The position numbers and the translations under genes are program-made. Below are positions 56,019 through 64,000 of a stretch of 64,000 nt of DNA, piece after piece (positions within the stretch are counted from its first letter, which is position 1; the number at the start of each line of letters is the position of its first letter). Below the pieces are notes generated by a model. It was not told the origin of the DNA and made no database searches. It saw nothing but the letters and a program-made list of their open reading frames with translations. Source of the stretch: Adineta vaga (taxonomy: Eukaryota; Rotifera); NCBI GenBank assembly GCA_021613535.1, contig CP075493.1:13268001-13332000 (forward strand). Direction: 5' to 3'.

Positions 56019-56823
56019 ATGAAAGCTGCCCTCGCTCTCATCTTCTTCGCATGCATTACTGGCTCAATGGCTACTAATGCCCGTCTCGAAATTGTCGACC
56101 AACTCCTTGCTCAAAGTCAAGGTATTGCTCAAACAATCTTCGCTCAACTTCAACAAACCATCCTCGCTACACTCCAAAGCGCTGTTACCCAAATCTCAGC
56201 TGCCGTTGGTGGACGATTCGACTTATTCAATGACATCATCGTCAACTTCAAACCCATCCTTGAACAACTCGCTGGTCAAGCTCTCAGCCAAGTTCTCGGA
56301 AGCCTCTCAGGCATTCTCGGTATGTCATCACTTCTTTTCGTGTCTCTCACAATGACAAATCATCTGTGATATATGTAGGTGGTGCTCGTGTCGATTTTGG
56401 TGCTATCTTTGGCGAGTTCTGGAACGGAATCTCTACTCAAGTCACCGAACTCGGTCAACACTTCCTCAACCAAGGTTTAGCTGCTGTTCTCGGTGGACTC
56501 GGCAGTCTCGGATCACGTGGTATTAGTGATATCTTTAGCTGTAAGTTGATCGATGTTGTTGTAAAGAAAAGTGATCTTGATTGTAAATATTTGTGTATTT
56601 TGTAGCAATCTCAGCAAACATTGCCACCGCCGTTGCTGGTGCTCAATCCGCTCTCTCTGGTGCTCTTGGTGGATTACAAACCCTCGGTAGTCAAATCCTC
56701 AATGCTTCCAAACCACACTTGGAACAACTTCAAGAACAACTCCTTGGTCATGGCCTCAGCGTTCTCGGATCACTCTCTGAAACCATCAACAACGTTCATG
56801 GAACAATCGTCGGCGGTCGTTAA
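56019..56823 (+). CDS. Secreted helical Ala/Leu/Gln-rich protein with strong codon bias
   Basis: Three exons (56019-56319, 56379-56540, 56606-56823) join in phase, about 226 residues. A signal peptide (MKAALALIFFACITGSMA) is followed by three amphipathic regions with recurring G-x-L-[GS]-x-[LI] and QTL/QAL patterns (LGSLSGILGG, LGGLGSLGSRG, LGGLQTLGSQIL). There are no cysteines after the signal peptide. The codons are strikingly C-ending (CTC, ATC, GTC, GCT), unlike every other gene in the window, as expected of very high expression. The amphipathic repeats suggest lipid binding, a surfactant or a stress-related coat, but no family is recognised. It ends GGR with a poly(A) signal downstream (AATAAA at about 56911). 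Confidence 0.75.
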
Positions 56824-57812
56824 GTGGTGAATCGGAAATGATGATTTTTCTCTTTTAATTCAAAGTATTTCTTTTTTTCGGTTGTAAGCAATGACTTTAA
56901 TTGAGCTTCAATAAAAAGTTCTGGAATCATTGTTGGCGCTTGAAAGAAAAAAAGCGAAATTTCGATGTTTATCGATATTCTGATCACATTTTTAATGATT
57001 TTATCTAATCTATTCGAAAGGATTCCGTGTACCAGTGTCGATCTTATTCGATACCATGCACATCTATGTCAATGCGATGAAATTATTATTGACGAAGATC
57101 TTGCACGAACACTGTATTGTTATTTTGTTTTTATGAATACTGAAGAACGTCAAAATACAAATGTTGTGCTATCAGTATAATATTCGTTGAGACGTATTGA
57201 AACTGCATATGAAACAGCATATTTAACTTCGGATAACGAAACGAAAAATCCTTCCTTGCTATTTAGTGGATTCAGATGGTGGAAATCAATATTTGAAACT
57301 TAGTTGTCTTTTAACCGTATAATACCTATCAAGCAAAAGGTATTATTATGAATTATTTTTTATTTTCATAAACTAAAAAAAATTCTTCTTCTTCACATAC
57401 ATAAATATTTCATTTTATTCTATTTCATTTTTTCTTGATAGGAATTGATCGAAAATGAGAAGTTTTCTTCAATAATAGTATAAATCACTGCTTTCATTTT
57501 ATTATCAATGAAAAAAAACATTAGAGTCTTAACTAAAATAATACATCTTTCCTAGATAGATCCGATTCGATGCAGTAACAACTAAGAAATAATTGAACTT
57601 TTATAAAATCTCTGATTTAAACATCAAGTCATTACAATTCACATTTCCATGCAATAAACGATTAACCAAACAAAGGTTAGTGTAAATCCATTGATTATAA
57701 CAATTCTCAGACCTATTTATTGAATATTCATTAATAAGTTTGATAAGTGTATCAAAACTCGATATTCCTAATTATATAGTGATGGAAGCTTTGAAAGAAC
57801 CAGAATCTATAA
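56824..57812. other. Intergenic
   Basis: A 71-codon frame at 56965-57180 starts hydrophobic and carries a Cys pair (HLCQC) but has no domain; a fragment at best. Nothing else is supported. Confidence 0.45.
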
Positions 57813-58463
57813 CAGGGCTCCACGTGGGATGGGATAGGACGAAAAATTTTCGTCCCATACCATCCCATCCCATAATTTAAAAAAAACTTCAAATAGAGTT
57901 TTAAAAACGAGTTCTTCGGATCATTATCAATTTTATCGATAACATTGAGTTTTTTTAGGATTTCGTATTATATTTCTTAGCTTTATTATAAAAAAGTTCA
58001 TCACATTTTTTACCTTCCTTAAAAATACCTATCAACATTTTTATAAATACAAAAAATAAACAATGCAGTAAGTTAGAATTATAAATGAATACCCCCTCCT
58101 CATCTCCCTCAGGAACAAAAGGCCATGAGCCTTATATTATGTCGTGACACATTCGGTTCGAAAACTGACTAAGTTTCCGCTAAAATACGCACAGTTCTTC
58201 CGAAAATTTCCTATGTGGCTTTATAAGTATGATGAATGAGTTATATTAGTTCAAATTTAGAACATCTTTACTTTGATCGAGGTCACCATCTAATTATTAT
58301 GCCTCGGAATCACTCAAAGAGTCTTTTGAAAAACATATTTCCAAGTTGATTTTTGAATGAGTTAGACAAATACCTATGATTTTGTTCGATAAACTGAAAA
58401 TTTTTATAGAAATAGTTGTCCCATGGAATGGGATGGGATCGTCCCATCCCACGCGGAGCCCTG
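57813..58463. mobile_element. hAT-like MITE with CAGGGCTCC terminal inverted repeats
   Basis: The left end, CAGGGCTCCACGTGGGATGGGA, matches the complement of the right end, TCCCATCCCACGCGGAGCCCTG, except at one position. Inside each end are further inverted GGGATGGGA/TCCCATCCC words and GACGAAAAATTTTCGTCCC. The terminal CAG and GC-rich ends resemble hAT elements. It has no transposase ORF. No 8-bp target duplication is visible (ATCTATAA versus GTACCTTC), so the insertion is old or the end is slightly off. Confidence 0.7.
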
Positions 58464-58630
58464 GTACCTTCTTTATGCTTTCAATGTTTTTATTTTGCTC
58501 AAAACGTTGAAATAAAAGTGCGCTATTGAAGAGAAATCAAGTTATGTCGATCGTGAGCAAAATAGAGTGAATGAGAGTATGAATACTATCTCTATCTTTC
58601 ATTTCGATGCAAATTGAGCAAGATATTTTC

Positions 58631-59165
58631 TTATTTTATTGTTTCCTCTGGCGCAAATTTCTGATCCATCCTTATCGTCTTTGGTTGTAATACAACTACA
58701 CCTAGAATAATGATAAAAAATACTCATTATTATATAGCGTTTGTCGAAGTATACACACTTGATGATGAATTTGAATGAAACCGAAGTTCACGTGCTTCTT
58801 GACATACAACACATGAAGAACAAAATGTTGTTACCAAACAATCATCACCATCTTCTCGAAGACCAAAACGTTGACGTAGAGCTTGTCGCTTACTCATATG
58901 TACTAGACAGCATAAACCACATTCTGACAATAACCAATATATAAAACATGAACCAAAACAACTACTTCCATCGATGCGTTTAGCATTTCGACCATAAAGA
59001 CAAATGTCGCCGGCATCGAAACAATCGAAAAGACTACCTAATAAATTTTGTTATTTGTAATTCGGATTCAATTTAATTAACTTATTACTCCACACTGATT
59101 CATCTTCAGATTTGTTTAATAAATAAAAGGAAAGTATTACTTCGAGTTGAAGTTACTGGTGCCAT
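58631..59165 (-). CDS. PLAC8-family protein
   Basis: Four exons join in phase: 59165-59141, 59103-59082, 59033-58759 and 58701-58631, about 130 residues. The Cys-rich domain has NLFDCFDAGDICLYG, CFGSCFIYWLLSECGLCCLVHMSKRQALRQRFGL and DDCLVTTFCSSCVVCQEAREL, the hallmark order of PLAC8 (Cys-rich, membrane-associated, often in stress response or metal transport). The ending VVVLQPKTIRM resembles other PLAC8 tails. The last intron is 57 bp; intron 1 is only 37 bp and exon 2 only 22 nt, so the 5' end is less certain. The acceptor used for exon 3 is the second of two nearby AGs; the first would give a stop. Confidence 0.75.
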
Positions 59166-59730
59166 ATGATTGTATATATGTAGCATTTATTTAAATAGAT
59201 AGATTTTTTATCTTTTCTTCAATTTCTTTAATGTTACACATATATCGTGAGAAAATTGGGCATGCCCCAAACTATTAAAGGTTCTAATATTAATAAAATG
59301 ATATTTTTGTGTGATAAGAAATAAATAAATAAATAAAAACGAACTTCGAGTCATTCTCATTGTTTGACGATGTCCATGTTCTACCATCTTCAACATATAT
59401 ATATTCAACACGTGCCAAAAAAAACATTAAAAAAATGCACTTTTATTTTCTCTCTTGTCAGAAAGGCGAAAAGAGAACGAGAAAGGATGTGATACATGTG
59501 TACATGTATGGACGTATACATGGGAGAAAGAAAAAAAAACCCATAAGTCAAATGCATACTTTTTTAGAAAGATTTTTTTCATCTTATCTCTGCTTATATG
59601 CAAATACTGAAACGGGAAAAAACCCACTCTAGTAGAATGAAACTATAACCATGGATTTTTTCAATATTAGTATTTATATGCAATCTCTCTTTCACTTGTT
59701 ATCATCTTATTCAAAATATTTTGAGCAACA
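59166..59730. other. Intergenic
   Basis: No gene supported. Purine-rich runs lie near 59430-59550. Confidence 0.45.
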
Positions 59731-60513
59731 ATGGAACAATTGCCCCCACTTCGTATTCTTGTACAACCCAGAGCAATGTATCGAGTGCGGTATAGAACTG
59801 ATATGGTTAATCAACCAATTCGAGCATTTCGTTTTATACTAGGCGAAGAAAATATCAATGGCTTAGCGTATCCAACAATTGAAGTAAAATCAATTCCGAA
59901 TTGTTTTTCTCTTGAACTAGTTGTCTTTTTCGAATAGATTCCAAACGAATGGAAGGATAAAATGCAAGAAAATTTCTATATTCGTTTAACACATGTTACT
60001 GTGCCAAACGATCAGGTGCCTGAAAGATGCATACATCCTTATAACATTGATGTGAATGAAGATAATGTAATTAAAGATCCAAAAACAAATTCTCTATACT
60101 TTCCTGTGTCAGCAATCGATTTGGAAAATGGTCAAAAAAGGTACTTTATTATTTAGACTTAATTTGGTTATAGAGATTTGTTTTCTACATAGTTTTCGTT
60201 TTTGTTTATCAAAACTGGTTCAAAGTGAATTAAGAAATTATGGACCATTGAAACTCTTGGATTCTTGTAAGAGATACAAATTGTTCAGTTCATTATATTT
60301 TATAATTTTTCTTGCTGAATAGATGAAATTCATGAACAATCTTTAGTAGATCCATCAAATACAAAAAGAATTATTGAACTTTATCAATTAACACATTCAC
60401 AGATACGTTTTTCAATAGCTGCCATCTCTGATCATAACAATCAGTTACCAATAACATATGCTTGTTCATCTGTATATTCACATGTTATGAGTGGCGCACA
60501 AGTAGAAAACTAG
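59731..60513 (+). CDS. Rel-homology-like (NF-kB/NFAT-type) protein
   Basis: Four exons in phase: 59731-59883, 59938-60140, 60193-60266 and 60323-60513, about 206 residues. The opening LRILVQPRAMYRVRYRTD parallels the L-x-I-x-[EV]QP-x(3)-[YF]R-x-RY start of Rel homology domains. YPTIE, FYIRLTHVTVP and, later, HPYNIDVNEDNVIKDPKTNSLYF, QSELRNYG and IRFSIAAISDHN follow. The DNA-contact loop after RY lacks the usual CEG-x-S motif, so DNA recognition is changed. There is no IPT/TIG domain, no ankyrin repeats and no nuclear signal; the protein is RHD-only. The TAG at 59935 falls inside the first intron once GTAAAATC...GAATAG is spliced out. Confidence 0.65.
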
Positions 60514-60558
60514 GTGTCTTTTTCTTTTATTTCGTAATCAAGAAAACAAAAATTCAAC

Positions 60559-60960
60559 TTAATTGATCCCATAGACGGATTCATTCTCAAAATCATAATC
60601 CAACGGTTCATATTTATTTATAAATAAACATGTCGGAAGTTCTGCTGTATGTTCTTGTAATCGATCGAGTACATAATTAGGTCTACTTGTTTCAGATTAT
60701 ATCTAACTCCGATCTTTTCAATGCACAGCAAAATTCTTGAATATTTGACATGTATTCGGGAGTGAAGCATGCATCATGTTAAGAAGCTGTAATTTTGAGA
60801 CTCTATCGTTTTAAAGTTTTGATAATAGTTGACTCTTTAAATTCACAATGTTTCTAAGATAAATTCTGGATTAGGTGTATATAAATCTATGCGTAAATCA
60901 AATGATTTCACATTTGGAATATAATACTCGAATATAGGAAGAGATATACTGAATTGCTAT
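60559..60960 (-). pseudogene. Decayed unknown gene
   Basis: Coding-like minus-strand pieces include VKSFDLRIDLYTPNPEFILETL, then CFTPEYMSNIQEFCCALKRSELDI and, in another frame, TSRPNYVLDRLQEHTAELPTCLFINKYEPLDYDF ending at 60559. At least one frameshift separates the last two. The family is not recognised. It converges with the Rel-like gene, 46 bp past its stop. Confidence 0.4.
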
Positions 60961-61373
60961 TACATGTCGACGATAAGGTGTTTCGTAAGATGGATTGATT
61001 AAAACAAAACTATAATATTAAACGTATGAAGCTGTAAATAAAATTGCGGAGTTTCAATAAATGATTCATATAGAACTATACGTCATCTTGAATCTTTCAG
61101 TACAAATTTGTTTTGATTGTGAGTTATAATCAAGAATCGCAAGCGATCAAATAATTTATATCTTTATGGGATTTTTAGTTTCATCTAAGTATTCTTCGTG
61201 CACTTAAAATGTGCCTTTGATAACATATCGATGTTTCGAATCATGTTTTCACCGATGCTTATACCTTATATCTTTTTTTTTCTCTCACATCTGATCAAAG
61301 TCACATACATTCATTACTGATTCTATCATCCTCTTCATTTATTCATTTTCTTCTTTCATACACTCTTTTCAAT
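60961..61373. other. Intergenic
   Basis: No gene supported. Confidence 0.45.
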
Positions 61374-61643
61374 ATGCGTTTCATCGTTACAATTATTTCC
61401 ATCATCATGCTTGTTGTTGCATTATCAACAGCATTTCCTCAACATCAACGTATGCGTCGTGGTCCAATTGATCTCAGTGGTTTGACTGCTCCTGGTGGAA
61501 TGTCACTTATATGCATATTTCCACCATGTCCAGTACAACCCATTGTTTTTCCAACAAACATTGATTGGGATGCTCTTCATGCTAGCATTGCTCAATGGAA
61601 TAAAGAACAGGAACAACTAGCATTATTACAAGCAAATAATTGA
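61374..61643 (+). CDS. Small secreted prepro-peptide
   Basis: A single exon of 89 residues. The signal peptide (MRFIVTIISIIMLVVALSTAF) is followed by PQHQRMRRG, a dibasic site that could release the C-terminal 60 residues. These contain a Cys pair (ICIFPPCP), a Pro/Val-rich stretch and an acidic/Gln helix. Only two cysteines are present in the mature part, so one disulfide is possible. No family is recognised; it could be a neuropeptide-like or antimicrobial precursor. The gene is intact, with poly(A)-like AAATAAA about 20 bp after the stop and an ATT microsatellite beyond. Confidence 0.65.
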   Translation: MRFIVTIISIIMLVVALSTAFPQHQRMRRGPIDLSGLTAPGGMSLICIFPPCPVQPIVFPTNIDWDALHASIAQWNKEQEQLALLQANN

Positions 61644-61859
61644 AAAGAAAACAAAAAAATAAATCTTTTTTTTTCAAACAATAAGTCTTCTATGAATGCT
61701 TTACTGTAATAACATTCTACTTTTATTATTATTATTATTAATAAACAATACTGCGAGAAGACATACTACAATGTGACAAATATAGTTCCATATCTTACGT
61801 AGTAGATGTATTATAATGAGGATATAACTGTAAATATAAGTTAATCTTGTTGTTTGTTG

Positions 61860-62990
61860 TCAAGCACTAAAAGTAGTTACAACAAGAAGTAATTGTAAAT
61901 ACCAGTCGACACATTGTACACAAAACGATGTGCTCAATGCATGCAAATAGTCTTGTTCTAATTCAATTAAAAGCCAATACCACCAACGAAGTGGTGTCAT
62001 TATGATATGCATCAACCAATGAGGATATGTTGCGTAACATGAAGCAATAATATTGTTCGTTACAATTCTTCCCTCAAATGTCAATGGAGCATAAGCATAA
62101 TCATCAACATTCGTACTTTCTCGTATTTCAATCACCTTAACCATTTGATGAAGTAAAGTGGAATAAACAAAGTCTCCTGCTGAAACGTCACGAGCAAAAC
62201 GATACTGTTCGCTTTCGTCATGAGATCTACGCACAAGTATGGAATGTGTTGGTGTTAGACGAAGTGGATGGCTTCGATTTTCATTACAATGTATTTCCAT
62301 AAATGATATCGATGAACGATAATGACGAAAAATTGCTAATACAGCACTTGATTTGTGAGAATCGATACGAACTTGTTCTCCTACTCGTAGATTGTGCAAA
62401 GGAACTTGAATCCCACTTTCAAGTGTGACCATCGTTTTTGAAGAGAAACATGGTGTAGTTGTAGTTCTAGCTGTTGTTGTAGTAGTAGTAGTAGTAGTTG
62501 TTGTTGTAGTTGTTGTGCTAAAGACGGATTTGATCATATTAAACACTAGACCAAATAGCGTTATTAGCAAAATTGATAGTAACACAATACACAAAAGACG
62601 TCTTATGAAGATCTTCGATCTTTCAGATTGTTCACGCTGTTGTATGTTTTGTGGATAAATGCCGACGGTTGTATTGGCATATTCTGTTTGAGGATGATTA
62701 TCAGATATACAATCGTTTCGAATTAAAGGTGTGTATTCCTCTTTTTGTCGGATATTCGGTAATCGACGAATATTCTGAAAAAAGAATGATTTCATATAAC
62801 ACATTGGTGGAAAACGCCCAAAGTCATCTTTTCAGGATTATGGAATTTTGAAAAGAATAGTGATGATGGAGATTACTACTGTTTATCTTTAGTCCCTTAT
62901 GTGTCAGTTCTTGCTTTCATGCAAAGATATTTTTCGGTGCGATAAAAACATTCTTATACAAAACACAATACTTACAGTTGTGAAAATCAT
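61860..62990 (-). CDS. Membrane-anchored Hint/Hog-domain protein
   Basis: Exon 1 is tiny (62990-62976, MIFTT); exon 2 is 62774-61860, joined in phase, about 309 residues. A cytoplasmic part precedes a TM (about residues 72-95, LLCIVLLSILLITLFGLVF). A run of about 17 Thr codons and ARTTTT form the stalk. The Hint domain starts PCFSSKTMVTLESG (Cys1), continues with PLRLTPTHSILV (T-x-x-H) and ends with FEGRIVTNNIIASCYA, all hallmarks of hedgehog-type autoprocessing domains. A hydrophobic C-terminal part could contact sterol or membrane. There is no hedgehog signalling domain. Self-cleavage is predicted at Cys1 but not shown. Rotifers have many such Hog proteins. The upstream 3CxxC gene ends only 67 bp before this start. 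Confidence 0.8.
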
Positions 62991-63056
62991 GTCATCCTCA
63001 CTATCATCATCGCTGAATGGACGATTCAATGATGTTTTTAATCCATTGTTTTCAAT

Positions 63057-63467
63057 TTAACGACAAGGTCGTCCCAAATCACGACACTTCTGACACAAAC
63101 TTTCATTATGTGTTCCATTTGGATTCATAGCATTCAATACATTCTTATATTGTGATTTGTGCCTGTCAATACATTTTTGATCTTCCCAGTCACCAGGATC
63201 TCGTGGGTGAATTAACACCGATGAATTGCAGTTTTCGCACGATAACCCTAAATCGGAATGACATGAATGCCACATCATGTGACAATCGTCACAAATATAG
63301 ACGAAATTCTTGGAAAGATTCGTTGGATAAACTAATGTATTACATTGTTTACAATTTTGACCATGATTGTCCCATGCTTTGGTACTCTTCCATCGTCGTC
63401 CACAATGAGAACATTGGAAATTTCCATACTGTGGACGAGTTTTAAGAAGTGTATCATTCGTAAGCAT
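63057..63467 (-). CDS. 3CxxC-type zinc-finger protein
   Basis: Open from a TTG at 63488; the first ATG is at 63467, giving about 136 residues. The domain is GNFQCSHCGRRWKSTKAWDNHGQNCKQC, followed by CDDCHMMWHSC and CENCNSS. This is the three-CxxC zinc-binding layout of the ZAR1/RTP-related zf-3CxxC family, whose members bind RNA or act in receptor trafficking. CQKCRDLGRPC near the C-terminus adds another pair. A GTAAGT lies about 20 bp upstream of the ATG and an open frame continues further upstream, so a spliced N-terminus is possible. Its stop codon is followed in the same frame by the exon of the Hint gene. Confidence 0.7.
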   Translation of the reverse strand: MLTNDTLLKTRPQYGNFQCSHCGRRWKSTKAWDNHGQNCKQCNTLVYPTNLSKNFVYICDDCHMMWHSCHSDLGLSCENCNSSVLIHPRDPGDWEDQKCIDRHKSQYKNVLNAMNPNGTHNESLCQKCRDLGRPCR

Positions 63468-64000
63468 TGCTTGTTGTTTTTCTTTCAAACGCGTGGTTGT
63501 ACTTACCGTTCACGATGTGAGCACAAGTTAGACTGCGTGACAAACGAAGAACATTTTCGTAAGCTGTACGGTTCGATAAAGAAAAAAGAAAAGCAAAATA
63601 TTGGAGAAAACATGGTAGAATGGGAAAAGAAAGAAAAAAAAGTGTTAACAGAACGTGAGACAAAATATAGAAAGAAAGATTGTCAGAATAGATGACACAT
63701 GTACTATTATACACGAAGTATTTTTCATCTGTAAAATCATCAGATGAATAAATATCAAAAATTTGATTCCACCTCAAACTATGTATTTGGATAATAATAC
63801 GAATAAAACTCTTTTTCTTTTTTCCTATTTGTGAGTTACAGATAGATTAATCTTTCCATCCGTACTTTTCTCTACCATTCAACCACAAAAAAGGAATGAA
63901 AAGAAAAAACAGAACGTCGACACATTTTTATACAGATTTATATTTTACTAGATTCATATGAATCTATTGATATTCTAGCATCGAGTAAACAGTATTAAGA
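63468..64000. other. Spacer at the window end
   Basis: No gene supported. The plus-strand open frame at 63345-63695 is mostly a mirror of the zinc-finger gene. Confidence 0.4.

Noticed and set aside
56965-57180. 71-codon frame with hydrophobic start
   Set aside because: No cleavage site, family or supporting context; could be a fragment but not callable.
59735-59940. In-frame TAG at 59935 read as a nonsense mutation in the Rel-like gene
   Set aside because: A 54-bp GT-AG intron (59884-59937) removes it and gives a better match to the domain.
63454-63777. 107-codon minus-strand frame upstream of the 3CxxC gene as its first exon
   Set aside because: Hydrophobic low-complexity composition; an in-phase join to the zinc-finger frame could not be shown.

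Overview
The window reads as nuclear DNA of a bdelloid rotifer (Adineta/Rotaria type). The assignment is inferred from gene families, not from a marker gene. The evidence is AT-rich sequence; dense short genes on both strands; most introns of about 40-70 bp with T-rich GT...AG ends; and families typical of bdelloids: FG-GAP/VCBS ectodomain proteins, a 7TM receptor with an NHL propeller, many F-box proteins, kinesin-light-chain-like TPR arrays, Ly6/uPAR-like GPI proteins, membrane-anchored Hint/Hog proteins, PARP-like proteins and many decaying gene copies. No rRNA, tRNA or CRISPR was found.

Layout. 0-4.1 kb: a coiled-coil/BEN-like gene, then a Tnp2 (CACTA/EnSpm-like) transposase whose 3' side carries an array of ACGCGTTT words with an 82-bp period. 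5-11.2 kb: a broken unknown gene, two Ly6-like GPI genes, a membrane-anchored hydrolase-like gene and a dead eIF4A copy. 12-18 kb: one long minus-strand transcription unit that I could splice by eye into a single 1,794-residue frame. It holds three tandem copies of a TM-ectodomain-TM module followed by a TM, a Thr/Ser stalk and an FG-GAP propeller. 18.5-24.9 kb: a PARP-like gene, a small unknown two-exon gene and a Thr-stalk membrane protein with one long intron containing a transposase-like remnant. 26.5-29.7 kb: a solo transposon end, a receptor pseudogene and an inverted-repeat element carrying a FLYWCH zinc-finger gene. 30.5-40.9 kb: a frameshifted DED-like membrane gene, a TPR gene with an internal stop, a pair of unknown paralogues, a methyltransferase pseudogene and an intact type II membrane protein. 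42.8-51.6 kb: a transporter pseudogene, an NHL-propeller/7TM receptor, an F-box/E2-like gene with a TA-slip frameshift and a second FG-GAP membrane gene. 52-64 kb: an ABCG pseudogene, small secreted cysteine-rich and prepro-type peptides, a ubiquitin-like gene, an F-box fragment beside a 7TM receptor fragment, a strongly codon-biased secreted helical protein, a hAT-like MITE, PLAC8, a Rel-homology-like gene, a Hint/Hog gene and a 3CxxC zinc-finger gene.

The genes do not form a pathway. The common theme is cell-surface proteins in expanded families (FG-GAP, NHL-7TM, LU, Hint, Thr-stalk), with pseudogenes and DNA-transposon debris between them, as expected of an accessory or subtelomere-like region. 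Exon joins were read by eye from GT/AG signals and checked for reading-frame phase. They are predictions without transcript evidence.
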